Shown: positions 1-7,422, counted from the stretch's first letter. The stretch: 16,282 nt of DNA from Deltaproteobacteria bacterium (GCA_015491585.1 WFVQ01000031.1:1-16282); one strand, 5' to 3'. Translations and numbers: made by a program. Notes: generated by a model not told the origin, from the sequence alone.

Positions 1-13
1 TTTCTAATCGTTT

Positions 14-29
14 TGGCATCGGCCTTGCA
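14..29 (+). promoter_or_regulatory. Sigma-54 (RpoN) -24/-12 promoter for the nitrogen operon
   Basis: The sequence TGGCATCGGCCTTGCA has GG at 15-16 and GC at 27-28, exactly 10 bases apart. It matches the RpoN consensus TGGCACG-N4-TTGCW at all positions except two in the -24 arm. Transcription would start near position 40, giving a leader of about 265 nt before amt1. Sigma-54 promoters need an enhancer-binding activator such as NtrC; its sites would normally lie further upstream, outside this window. Control of ammonium transport, PII and glutamine synthetase genes by sigma-54 is well known, so the context supports the call. Confidence 0.7.
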
Positions 30-81
30 GTTCTGTATTTCGAGTGCGCCGCAGGTGTGCGGCGGCCTGGATCGGCGTCGG

Positions 82-125
82 TTACATTTTTGTGCGGTTT
101 TGCGAGCTTTTTTACAAAAATGTAA
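82..125. repeat. Inverted pair of TACA-N4-TGTA elements
   Basis: TTACATTTTTGT (82-93) and ACAAAAATGTAA (114-125) are exact reverse complements over 12 bases, separated by 20 bases. The downstream arm sits inside its own palindrome, TTACA-AAAA-TGTAA (112-125). The core starts are 30 bp apart, close to three helical turns. As DNA this looks like two operator sites on one helix face; as RNA it could form a 12-bp A/U-rich stem with a 20-nt loop. I cannot name the regulator. Confidence 0.55.
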
Positions 126-251
126 GGAACGTGGTTGGGTCCTGGCCTGGATGTTTGAAATAGTTCTTTGAAAAACGGACAGTTGTGCTCTTTGTCCCCT
201 GGGCATCCTTCTTGCCTTCCTCGTCCCAGGCGGCCGACCTCATGTTGTTCG

Positions 252-269
252 GGCTACAAAAATGTAGCC
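252..269. promoter_or_regulatory. Third TACA-N4-TGTA element in a perfect 7-bp inverted repeat
   Basis: GGCTACA-AAAA-TGTAGCC is a perfect 7+7 inverted repeat with a 4-base centre, carrying the same 12-base core (TACAAAAATGTA) as the site at 113-124. It lies 23 bases before the Shine-Dalgarno sequence of amt1. It could be a repressor operator or a stable RNA hairpin near the ribosome binding site. It could also pair in RNA with the first element at 83-93 (11 bp), competing with the element at 114-125. Confidence 0.5.
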
Positions 270-305
270 TGGCCGGGCGCCGCAAAAAAAGAGGGAGGTT
301 GAGAG

Positions 306-1532
306 ATGCAAGCCATCAATGCTGGAGACACCGCGTTCATAATGGTCTCTGCCGCTCTGGTGCTGCTTATGACCCCGGGCCTTGCCCTTTTCTATGCGGG
401 CATGGTGCGGTCAAAGAATGTCCTGGGCACCATGATGCAGAGCTTCATATTGATTGCGGTGATTAGCCTGGAGTGGGTCTACATCGGATACTCTATGGCC
501 TTCGGGCCGGATGTGGGAGGCTTCGTGGGCGACCTCTCGCTATTCGCCTTGAAGGGCGTGGGGGCTGCGCCATCGGACTATGCTCCCACCATTCCCCAGA
601 CCGTCTTCATGATCTATCAGTGTATGTTTGCGGTCATCACCCCTGCGCTCATAACCGGCGCCTTCGCCGAAAGGATGAAGTTCGTTCCCTTTCTGCTGTT
701 CAGCCTGTTGTGGGCAATCCTGGTCTACAACCCGGTGTGCCACTGGATATGGGGCGCCGGGGGCTGGCTCAAGGCAAAGGGGGTGCTCGACTTCGCAGGC
801 GGCCTGGTTGTCCACCTCACCTCTGGTGCCGCTGCCCTGGCAGCCGCCCTGGTGGTTGGCAGGCGCAAGGGCTACGGCAGGGAGGCCTTCCTCCCCCACA
901 GCCTCCCCATGACCCTCCTGGGAACCGGGCTGCTCTGGTTTGGCTGGTTCGGGTTCAACGGTGGCAGCGCTCTGGCGGCCAACGGAGTCGCGGCCGCAGC
1001 CTTTGTGTCCACGCACCTCGCTGGAATGGCCGGAATGGCCTCGTGGGTGCTGGTGGAGTGGATCCACAACGGCAAGCCCACCACCCTGGGTGCGGCCTCC
1101 GGGGCCATAGCCGGCCTCGCAACCATCACCCCAGCCTCTGGGTTTGTCAGCCCCAATGCAGCGGTCATCATCGGCCTGGCCGCAGGTGTGATCTGCTACT
1201 TCGCGGTCCTGTTAAAGGGCAGGCTGGGATATGACGACAGCCTCGACGTGGTCGGTATCCACGGCGTGGGCGGCCTCATGGGGACCCTGGCCCTGGGGCT
1301 CTTCGCCTCCAAGGTGATAAACCCCGACGGTGCCGACGGGCTCTTCGCCGGTAACCCGGCCTTCTTCACCACCCAGCTCTTCGGCGTGGGGGTGGTCCTG
1401 GTGTACGCCCTCGTGGTGAGCTTCGTGCTGCTCAAGGTGATAGACCTGCTCTTCGGCTTGAGGCTTGCGCCCGAGGCAGAGGAAGAGGGGCTCGATCTCA
1501 GCGAGCACAGCGAGACCGCCTACACTTCGTAG
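306..1532 (+). CDS. amt: Ammonium transporter, Amt/MEP family (first of tandem pair)
   Basis: A 408-residue inner-membrane ammonium channel with about 11 hydrophobic segments. The N-terminus enters membrane segment 1 directly, with no separate signal peptide. The signature TPGLALFYAGMVRSKN is at 23-38. Family landmarks are present: Asp162 in LDFAGG, twin pore histidines His170 and His319, Trp149 in CHWIWG, a gate phenylalanine near 108 and a second near 215-217 (WFGWFGFNGGS). The tail GLDLSEHSETAY matches the conserved Amt C-terminus, which in the family couples the trimer and its PII interaction. The start is supported by GGGAGG at 293-298. Glu56 lies where the neighbouring paralogue has Ile. 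It is the first gene of the amt-amt-glnB-glnD-glnA unit. Family assignment is secure; whether it transports ammonium well or acts more as a sensor cannot be seen. Confidence 0.95.
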   Translation: MQAINAGDTAFIMVSAALVLLMTPGLALFYAGMVRSKNVLGTMMQSFILIAVISLEWVYIGYSMAFGPDVGGFVGDLSLFALKGVGAAPSDYAPTIPQTVFMIYQCMFAVITPALITGAFAERMKFVPFLLFSLLWAILVYNPVCHWIWGAGGWLKAKGVLDFAGGLVVHLTSGAAALAAALVVGRRKGYGREAFLPHSLPMTLLGTGLLWFGWFGFNGGSALAANGVAAAAFVSTHLAGMAGMASWVLVEWIHNGKPTTLGAASGAIAGLATITPASGFVSPNAAVIIGLAAGVICYFAVLLKGRLGYDDSLDVVGIHGVGGLMGTLALGLFASKVINPDGADGLFAGNPAFFTTQLFGVGVVLVYALVVSFVLLKVIDLLFGLRLAPEAEEEGLDLSEHSETAYTS

Positions 1533-1550
1533 CGGTCCCGTGGCCATGAC

Positions 1551-1577
1551 AGGGGCGGTCTCCGGTAAGCCGCCCCT
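1551..1577 (+). repeat. GC-rich hairpin after amt1
   Basis: AGGGGCGG (1551-1558) and CCGCCCCT (1570-1577) form a perfect 8-bp stem with an 11-nt loop, 18 bases after the amt1 stop. No T run follows, so it is unlikely to be a simple terminator. The same GGGGCGG/CCGCCCC stem recurs after amt2 at 2886-2906, and both are preceded by CATGnCn. It may stabilise or punctuate the polycistronic mRNA. Confidence 0.5.
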
Positions 1578-1613
1578 GAAAGCCGCTGTCCGTTTGTCTC
1601 TGGACTTGTGTAA

Positions 1614-1637
1614 GGCCGCGCCGTGCGGCCGTAAAAC
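1614..1637 (+). promoter_or_regulatory. Hairpin plus GTAAAAC box before amt2
   Basis: GGCCGC (1614-1619) and GCGGCC (1625-1630) form a 6-bp stem with loop GCCGT, followed at once by GTAAAAC (1631-1637). There are then 21 bases, including AGGAG, before the amt2 ATG. The arrangement hairpin, GTAAAAC and a 20-21 base gap is repeated before glnB. Confidence 0.4.
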
Positions 1638-1658
1638 GAAAAAGATAGGAGAAGAACG

Positions 1659-2873
1659 ATGAACAGCGGCGATGTAGCATTCATGTTGATAGCCACGGCA
1701 TTGGTTATGTTTATGACACCTGGGCTGGCCCTCTTCTATGGAGGCCTGGTCCGCTCCAAGAACGTCCTGGGGACCATGATGCAGAGCTTCATATCCCTGG
1801 GGCTAATATCGGTGATCTGGGTGGTGTACGGTTACTCCCTCAGCTTCGGGCCGGATATCGGCGGCTTCATAGGCGGGCTCAAGTATCTGGGGCTGAACGG
1901 AGTGGGGCTGCAGCCCGGCCCTTACTCCGACACCATTCCGGACCTGCTCTTCTGCGCCTTTCAGCTTATGTTCGCCATCATCACCCCTGCGCTCATAACC
2001 GGTGCCTTTGCAGAGAGGATGAAGTTCTCCGCCTATCTGCTCTTCACGGTCCTTTGGGCCACCTTGGTCTATTTCCCTGTCTGCCACTGGGTATGGGGCG
2101 GAGGATGGCTGGGTGATCTCGGGGCCCTGGACTTCGCCGGAGGCACGGTTATACATATCAACTCCGGCGCCGCCGCGCTGGTTGCGGCAATCATGATCGG
2201 TAAGCGTAAGGGGTATGGACGGGAGGCATTCCATCCCCACAACCTCCCCATGACCATCCTTGGGGCCTCCATCCTCTGGTTCGGGTGGTTCGGCTTCAAC
2301 GCCGGCAGCGCCCTGGCCGCAGGGGAGACCGCAACCCTGGCCTTCTTCACCACTCAGGTGGCAACGGGTGTGGCGGCGCTCTCATGGGTAGTGGCCGAGT
2401 GGATCGTGCAGGGCAAGCCCACTACCTTGGGCGCGGCGTCAGGCGCCGTGGCCGGGCTGGTGGCCATAACCCCGGCCGCCGGGTTCGTGGGGCCTGTGGC
2501 AGCGATGATAATAGGACTGATTGCCGGTGCGCTCTGCTACGGAGCGGTACTGTTCAAGAACAAGGCGGGTTACGACGACGCCCTGGACGTCGTTGGCGTC
2601 CACGGTGTAGGCGGGCTCTGGGGGGCCCTGGCCACCGGGCTCTTTGCGAGCAAGGCGTTCAATCCCGGTGGGGCAGACGGTCTCTTCTACGGTAACGCCC
2701 ACCAGTTCGTGGTGCAGGCGATAGGGGCCGGAGCAGCCATCGCCTACTCCATAGTGGTGACCTTTATCGTGTTGAAAATCATCGACATGTTGGTAGGCTT
2801 GAGAGTGGACAGGGAGGAAGAGGTACAGGGCCTCGACCTGGCCCAGCACAGCGAGATAGGTTATTCCCTTTAA
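1659..2873 (+). CDS. amt: Ammonium transporter, Amt/MEP family (second of tandem pair)
   Basis: A 404-residue Amt channel, closely similar to the upstream gene through most of its length and probably a tandem duplicate. It carries TPGLALFYGGLVRSKN (20-35), Asp158 in ALDFAGG, twin histidines His166 and His315, Trp146 in CHWVWG, gate Phe105, and WFGWFGFNAGSA (207-218) with the Asn-Ala form common in AmtB. The tail GLDLAQHSEIGY is the conserved cytoplasmic end. The ATG is preceded by AGGAG in the spacer. The PII gene follows 59 bp downstream, the usual amtB-glnK partnership, reversed in order compared with enterobacteria. Of the two Amts this one is more canonical (Ile53-Trp54, where the first has Glu-Trp), so it is the better candidate for the main PII-regulated transporter; that ranking is inference. 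Confidence 0.95.
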   Translation: MNSGDVAFMLIATALVMFMTPGLALFYGGLVRSKNVLGTMMQSFISLGLISVIWVVYGYSLSFGPDIGGFIGGLKYLGLNGVGLQPGPYSDTIPDLLFCAFQLMFAIITPALITGAFAERMKFSAYLLFTVLWATLVYFPVCHWVWGGGWLGDLGALDFAGGTVIHINSGAAALVAAIMIGKRKGYGREAFHPHNLPMTILGASILWFGWFGFNAGSALAAGETATLAFFTTQVATGVAALSWVVAEWIVQGKPTTLGAASGAVAGLVAITPAAGFVGPVAAMIIGLIAGALCYGAVLFKNKAGYDDALDVVGVHGVGGLWGALATGLFASKAFNPGGADGLFYGNAHQFVVQAIGAGAAIAYSIVVTFIVLKIIDMLVGLRVDREEEVQGLDLAQHSEIGYSL

Positions 2874-2885
2874 ACACGGCATGGC

Positions 2886-2912
2886 CGGGGCGGTGCGTCC
2901 GCCCCGTAAAAC
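2886..2912 (+). promoter_or_regulatory. Hairpin plus GTAAAAC box before the PII gene
   Basis: CGGGGCGG (2886-2893) and CCGCCCCG (2899-2906) form an 8-bp stem with loop TGCGT. GTAAAAC occupies 2906-2912, so its first G is the last base of the stem, and 20 bases then precede the PII ATG. The stem core matches the hairpin after amt1, while the loop size and GTAAAAC box match the hairpin before amt2. No T run follows, so full termination is unlikely. Confidence 0.45.
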
Positions 2913-2932
2913 CTTTTGGAAGGAGTGGAACC

Positions 2933-3271
2933 ATGAAGAAGATAGAGGCCATAATAAAGCCCTTCAAGCTCGATGACGTCAAGGAGGCCCTGAACGAGAT
3001 AGGGATCACCGGCATGACCATCTCGGAGGTGAAGGGCTACGGCCGCCAGAAGGGACACAAGGAGATCTACAGAGGCGCTGAGTACGTGGTCGATTTCATA
3101 CCCAAGGTCAAACTCGAGATCATAGTGGACGCCTCCAAGGCCCCGCAGGTGGTCGAGAAGATCAGGGAGTCTGCGTACACTGGCAAGATCGGCGACGGCA
3201 AGATCTTCGTCCTTCCTGTGGAAGAGGTCGTCAGGGTCAGGACCGGTGAGCGCGACAAGGATGCCATCTAA
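2933..3271 (+). CDS. glnB: Nitrogen regulatory protein PII (GlnB/GlnK family)
   Basis: A 112-residue trimeric signal protein of standard length. It binds ATP/ADP and 2-oxoglutarate, reports glutamine status through uridylylation, and acts on partners such as Amt channels, NtrB and adenylyltransferase. The T-loop runs about 37-55 (GRQKGHKEIYRGAEYVVDF) with the modification site Tyr51 and the 2-oxoglutarate residue Gln39. Lys58 lies in PKVKLEI, the B-loop TGKIGDGKIFV is at 83-93, and nucleotide-binding arginines fall in the C-loop VRVRTGE. GGAAGGAG precedes the ATG at good spacing. GlnB and GlnK cannot be told apart reliably by sequence here: linkage to amt argues for a GlnK-like role, linkage to glnA for a GlnB-like role, and one protein may do both. 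The adjacent glnD encodes its likely modifying enzyme. Confidence 0.95.
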   Translation: MKKIEAIIKPFKLDDVKEALNEIGITGMTISEVKGYGRQKGHKEIYRGAEYVVDFIPKVKLEIIVDASKAPQVVEKIRESAYTGKIGDGKIFVLPVEEVVRVRTGERDKDAI

Positions 3272-3301
3272 CCCCTGTCCTTGGACAGCGGGCGGGAGAT
3301 C

Positions 3302-5860
3302 ATGACCGACCAGGAAGAGATCAAGGGCCTGAAGACCGGCCGGGAGATCCTGAAGGTCTTATGGAGCCAGGGGCTAACCGGCCGGAAGCTGCTCGAGGAG
3401 CATACGCAGCTCATTGACAACTTCATCCTCGGGGCCTTCTCCTCCATCCCGGAGCGCGACAGGGAGGGGGTATGTCTGGTGGCCCTGGGGGGATACGGAA
3501 GAAGGGAACTCTTTCCCTTCTCCGACGTGGATCTCATGCTGCTGTTCGATCCCGACCGCTGCGCCAGCGTGGAGGGTGCGGCCGAGGCCGTGTTCTATCC
3601 CCTGTGGGACGCCAACATCGACCTGGGCCACGGGGTCAGGACCGTGGACGAGTCCCTTGCCCATGCCGAGAAGGACTTCTTCTTCGAGGTGGCCCTCCTG
3701 GATGCCAGGTTTCTCGCCGGGGACCGGGAGCTTTTCTCGCAGTTGCTCCGCGCCTTCAAGGAGAGGCTGGTGGAGGGGAAGCGCCGGGCGTTCGTGGAGA
3801 ACATGATCGCCCACAGGGCAGAGAGGCATTCCAGGTTCGGCAGCCACGTCTATATGCTGGAGCCCAACATAAAGGAGAGTAGAGGGGGGCTCCGGGACAT
3901 CCAGTCGGTCTTCTGGACCTCCAAGGTCCTCTTCGGCCTGGAGACGATGGATCACCTGGAAGAGGCGGGCCTGGTCTCCGGGAAGGAGCGAGAGGAGGTG
4001 GAGGCTGCCTGGGACCACCTCATCCAGGTGAGGAACAGGCTCCACTATGCCAGCGAGCGCAAGAACGACCGGCTCTTCTTCGAGTACCAGCAGGAGATAG
4101 CAGCCGGGATGGGGGTAGGGGACACTGCCGAGCGGCCGGGCGTGGAGCGGTTCATGCAAGAGGTTTACCGCTGTCTCGAGACCATCGCAATTTTTTCGGA
4201 CCTCTTCTTCCAGCACATCGACGAGGTCCTCCTCAGGGGAGGGCGCGCCGGCGGCGAGGAGAAGGAGGTGGAACAGGGCATCGCGGTGCTGCGGGGCCGC
4301 CTCTACGTGCCGGATCCGTCAGAGTTCGACCGCAGGCCGCACCTCATGATGAAGCTCTTCTACCACAGCAGCCTCCTTGGCCTTCCAGTGCACCACCGCA
4401 CGCTCAAGGCCGTGAGCGAGAGGACTGGGCTGGTGGACGAAAGGTTCCGAAAGTCCGCCAGAAACGCCAAGTGGTTCATCTCCTTGCTGGAGAATGGCAA
4501 GGACCCTGCCTCTGCCCTGGGCTTCATGCTCAACTCCGGCTTTCTCGAGGCGTACATACCGGAGTTCCGCCCCATACGGTCGATGGCACAATACGACGTC
4601 TATCACGTCTTCACCGTGGATCGCCACCTGATCCAGACCGTGGCGGAGCTCGTGGAGCTTCGTGAGAGGGAGCAGGACCTCTTCAGGTCCCTGGCATCGC
4701 CCCATCTCCTCTACCTGGCCGCCCTCTTCCACGATCTGGGCAAGGGCAGGGGGGGCGGCCATGCCGCAAAAGGGGCCAAGATGGCCAGGGAGATAGGTGA
4801 ACGGCTGGGCCTTGCGCCTGAGGAGATCGACTGCCTCTCCTTCGTGGTGGACAGGCACCTCTTCCTTGTTGATACCGCCATGAGGCGGGATCTCGACGAC
4901 GAGATGCTGATACTAAAGTGCGCCAGGGCCATAAAGGATCCTGACCGTCTGACCATGCTCTATCTCCTCTCAATCGCCGATTCCAAGGCCACCGGCCCCA
5001 CCGTCTGGAACGATTGGAAGGCCGCGCTGCTCACCGACCTCTTCTTGAAGATTTCCCACCTCCTGGAGCGCAAGGACCTCAACGATCCCGACCGCATCCA
5101 GGCCGTGGAGTGGATGCGGGAGCAGCTCTCCGACCTGCTGGAGAGGCGCGGGATGAGGGACGTCTCGCTGGACATATTCCCAGAGGACTATCTGCTCAGT
5201 TTCACCCCAGAGGCAGTGGTCAGACACGTGAAGCTGAAACAGCGCCTCGAAGAGAGACCGGTCCTCATTTTCCCGGAGGACAGGGGCCATTTCTGGTCTG
5301 TGCTGGTGATAGCCAAGGACAGGACCGGGCTATTGGCCAGGATCTGCGGAGTGCTGGCCCTTAACGGCCTGAATGTCCTTTCAGCCCATATATTCACCTT
5401 GCGGGATGGCACTGCCATTGATATCTTGGACGTCAACCCGGTCCATGAAACCGAGTTCGGCGAGCAGGACTGGGACAGGCTCCAGGAGGAGATGCTCAAG
5501 GCCTACGAGGACAGGTTGGGGTTGTCTTACCGTCTTGCCACCAAGTACAAGAGGGAGGGAGGGGCGGCTCCGGCGTGCAGGCTTGCGAAACCAAAGGTGA
5601 AACTGGACAACGATTCGTCCGACTTCCATACCATCATAGAGGTTTACGCCGAGGACCGGCCTGGGCTTGTGTACGACATAACCAAAACGCTTTCCGACTT
5701 TGGAATAAACATCCATAGGGCCAAGATCGGCACCAGCGGTGACCAGGTGGTGGACGTCTTCTACGTCTTAGACCCTATGGGACAGAAGCTGGAAGATGAG
5801 GATATGATGGAAGAGCTCCAAGGAGCCCTTCTCTATGCCGCGAGGTGCGGCACGGTCTGA
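3302..5860 (+). CDS. glnD: Bifunctional PII uridylyltransferase / uridylyl-removing enzyme
   Basis: An 852-residue glutamine sensor that uridylylates PII when glutamine is low and removes UMP when it is high. Domain order is complete. A nucleotidyltransferase domain has GGYGR (63-67), then Ser74-Asp75-Val-Asp77. A central helical linker contains ESRGGLRD. An HD hydrolase domain has His435, His-Asp at 477-478, His487 and Asp560. Two ACT domains at about 664-735 and 775-847 each begin with a DRxGL motif (DRTGL, DRPGL). Length is close to the family norm (~850-900). I chose the ATG at 3302 because GGGAG sits just upstream. A TTG at 3281, 7 codons earlier, is open but has no Shine-Dalgarno sequence. 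It follows the PII gene by 30 bp and precedes glnA by 43 bp. In many proteobacteria glnD lies elsewhere, so this linkage is notable. Confidence 0.95.
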   Translation: MTDQEEIKGLKTGREILKVLWSQGLTGRKLLEEHTQLIDNFILGAFSSIPERDREGVCLVALGGYGRRELFPFSDVDLMLLFDPDRCASVEGAAEAVFYPLWDANIDLGHGVRTVDESLAHAEKDFFFEVALLDARFLAGDRELFSQLLRAFKERLVEGKRRAFVENMIAHRAERHSRFGSHVYMLEPNIKESRGGLRDIQSVFWTSKVLFGLETMDHLEEAGLVSGKEREEVEAAWDHLIQVRNRLHYASERKNDRLFFEYQQEIAAGMGVGDTAERPGVERFMQEVYRCLETIAIFSDLFFQHIDEVLLRGGRAGGEEKEVEQGIAVLRGRLYVPDPSEFDRRPHLMMKLFYHSSLLGLPVHHRTLKAVSERTGLVDERFRKSARNAKWFISLLENGKDPASALGFMLNSGFLEAYIPEFRPIRSMAQYDVYHVFTVDRHLIQTVAELVELREREQDLFRSLASPHLLYLAALFHDLGKGRGGGHAAKGAKMAREIGERLGLAPEEIDCLSFVVDRHLFLVDTAMRRDLDDEMLILKCARAIKDPDRLTMLYLLSIADSKATGPTVWNDWKAALLTDLFLKISHLLERKDLNDPDRIQAVEWMREQLSDLLERRGMRDVSLDIFPEDYLLSFTPEAVVRHVKLKQRLEERPVLIFPEDRGHFWSVLVIAKDRTGLLARICGVLALNGLNVLSAHIFTLRDGTAIDILDVNPVHETEFGEQDWDRLQEEMLKAYEDRLGLSYRLATKYKREGGAAPACRLAKPKVKLDNDSSDFHTIIEVYAEDRPGLVYDITKTLSDFGINIHRAKIGTSGDQVVDVFYVLDPMGQKLEDEDMMEELQGALLYAARCGTV

Positions 5861-5903
5861 TAGGTTTTAGGCAGTAATTTCATAAAAAACAGGAGGTATT
5901 CCC

Positions 5904-7316
5904 ATGACCCCAAAAGAAGTATTGGAAATGGCCAAGGACAAGGGCATCAAGGTAGTGGACATCCGCTTCCTCGATTTCCCCGGCATCTGGCAGCATTTCA
6001 CCGTTCCCATCTCCGAGCTCGATGAGTCCTCCTTCGAGGACGGCTTCGGCTTCGACGGTTCCAGTATCCGCGGATGGCAGCCCATCAACGCCAGCGACAT
6101 GCTGGTGGTGCCCGACGCCTCCACGGCCCTGATCGATCCGTTCTTCGAGGAACCCACCCTGGTTCTCATCGGCGACATCGTCGATCCGGTCACCAGGGAG
6201 CCCTACTCCAGGGACCCCAGGAACATAGCCAAGAAGGCAGAGGCCTATCTCAAGAGCACCGGCGTGGGCGACACCGCCTACTTTGGTCCAGAGGCCGAGT
6301 TCTTCATCTTCGACGACGTCCGTTTCGACAACGCCCCCAACGGCTGCTTCTACGAGGTGGACAGCATAGAGGGCATCTGGAACACCGGCAGGGACGAGTG
6401 TCCCAACCTGGCCTATAAGCCCCGCCACAAGGAGGGCTACTTCCCGGTTCCGCCCACCGACAAGTTCCAGGACATGAGGACCGAGATGCTCCTTACCCTC
6501 GAGCAGCTCGGCATCGACGTCGAGTGCCAGCACCACGAGGTGGCTACTGCGGGCCAGGCCGAGATAGACATGAGGTTCAAGCCTCTCCTCAAGATGGGCG
6601 ACCAGCTCATGTGGTTCAAGTACGTTCTCAAGAACGTGGCCTACAAGTACGGCCGCACCGTGACCTTCATGCCCAAGCCCATATTCGAGGATAACGGCAC
6701 CGGAATGCACACCCATATCAGCATCTGGAAGGGTGACGAGCCCGTGTTCGCCGGAGACAAGTATGCAGGTCTCTCCGAGACCGCCCTCTACGCCATTGGC
6801 GGTATCCTCAAGCACTGCCGCGCGCTCTGCGCCTTCACCAACCCCTCCACCAACTCCTACAAGAGGCTGGTGCCCGGCTTCGAGGCTCCTGTCAACCTGG
6901 CCTACTCCAGCAGGAACAGGAGCGCGGCCGTCAGGATCCCGATGTACTCCCAGTCCCCAAAGGCCAAGAGGATAGAGTTCAGGACCCCTGATCCCTCCTG
7001 CAACGGCTACCTCGCCTTCTCCGCCATGCTCATGGCCGTCCTCGACGGGATCGAGAACAAGATCGATCCAGGTGATCCCCTCGACAAGAACATCTACGAC
7101 CTGCCCCCCGAGGAGCTGGCCAACATCCCGTCGGCCCCCGGCTCCCTCGAGGAGGCGATCAACGCCCTCAAGGAGGACCACGAGTTCCTGCTCAAGGGCG
7201 ACGTCTTCACCAAGGATGCCATAGAGATGTGGATCGACTACAAGATGGAGAACGAGGTGAACGCGGTCAAGCTCCGTCCGCATCCCTACGAGTTCTTCCT
7301 CTACTACGACATCTAA
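5904..7316 (+). CDS. glnA: Glutamine synthetase, type I (GlnA, beta subtype)
   Basis: A 470-residue cytoplasmic dodecameric enzyme joining ammonia to glutamate with ATP. It is near the usual GSI-beta length of 468-470. Visible sites are the Asp51 loop (GFDGSS), metal ligands Glu130 and Glu132 in FGPEAEFFIFD, Glu212 and Glu220, His269-Thr-His271 in GMHTHIS, flap Glu327 in PGFEAPVNL, and Glu358/Arg360 in RIEFRTPDP. Tyr398 in DKNIYDLPPEE corresponds to the adenylylated tyrosine of the enterobacterial enzyme, so control by GlnE is likely, although glnE is not in the window. One small oddity is NGYLAF (367-372), where the family usually has NPYLAF. The start follows a perfect AGGAGGT at 5891-5897. 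As last gene of the unit it is also the one with the strongest ribosome binding site, fitting a need for high expression. Confidence 0.97.
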   Translation: MTPKEVLEMAKDKGIKVVDIRFLDFPGIWQHFTVPISELDESSFEDGFGFDGSSIRGWQPINASDMLVVPDASTALIDPFFEEPTLVLIGDIVDPVTREPYSRDPRNIAKKAEAYLKSTGVGDTAYFGPEAEFFIFDDVRFDNAPNGCFYEVDSIEGIWNTGRDECPNLAYKPRHKEGYFPVPPTDKFQDMRTEMLLTLEQLGIDVECQHHEVATAGQAEIDMRFKPLLKMGDQLMWFKYVLKNVAYKYGRTVTFMPKPIFEDNGTGMHTHISIWKGDEPVFAGDKYAGLSETALYAIGGILKHCRALCAFTNPSTNSYKRLVPGFEAPVNLAYSSRNRSAAVRIPMYSQSPKAKRIEFRTPDPSCNGYLAFSAMLMAVLDGIENKIDPGDPLDKNIYDLPPEELANIPSAPGSLEEAINALKEDHEFLLKGDVFTKDAIEMWIDYKMENEVNAVKLRPHPYEFFLYYDI

Positions 7317-7343
7317 GCCGTTCCCAAGTGAACGGAGTTTTAG

Positions 7344-7367
7344 AAGGCCCCGAAAGGGGCCTTTTTT
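7344..7367 (+). terminator. Rho-independent terminator after glnA
   Basis: AAGGCCCC (7344-7351) and GGGGCCTT (7356-7363) form a perfect 8-bp stem with a GAAA tetraloop. The T run at 7362-7367 follows the GC part of the stem directly. It lies 27 bases after the glnA stop and closes the nitrogen operon. On the other strand only a broken T tract follows the stem, so it would stop transcription from the convergent unit less well. Confidence 0.9.
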
Positions 7368-7422
7368 GATGCAGAGATTGCCATAAGGCATGAGGCCTGG
7401 GGAAGCGCTTGATTGTGTGCAG

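Larger units (their letters stand above)
30..305 (+). other. Long leader / regulatory region upstream of amt1
   Basis: This stretch has no convincing gene. It contains three copies of a TACA-N4-TGTA element (83-94, 113-124, 255-266), each with a five-base A or T run in the middle, and an AT-rich patch near 150-180. A GGGAGG Shine-Dalgarno sequence lies at 293-298. If the sigma-54 site at 14-29 is the only promoter, all of this is transcribed as 5' leader. I saw no good sigma-70 -35/-10 pair. Confidence 0.5.

Noticed and set aside
45..60. Possible NtrC-like GTGC half-sites just downstream of the sigma-54 promoter
   Set aside because: The two GTGC units are direct, not inverted, and the spacing does not match the NtrC consensus.
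185..466. 93-codon + strand ORF overlapping the amt1 start
   Set aside because: It runs out of frame into amt1, has no good ribosome binding site, and its low-complexity Cys/His/Arg content is typical of a shadow frame; its first part is the regulatory leader.
3374..4216. 280-codon antisense ORF within glnD
   Set aside because: Shadow of glnD codon bias: rich in Pro, Glu, Leu and His, with no recognisable motif.
5880..7391. 503-codon ORF antisense to glnA
   Set aside because: It mirrors glnA exactly, with Gly/Val/Glu/Leu-rich repetitive composition expected from the complement of GC-biased codons. GlnA itself is unambiguous.
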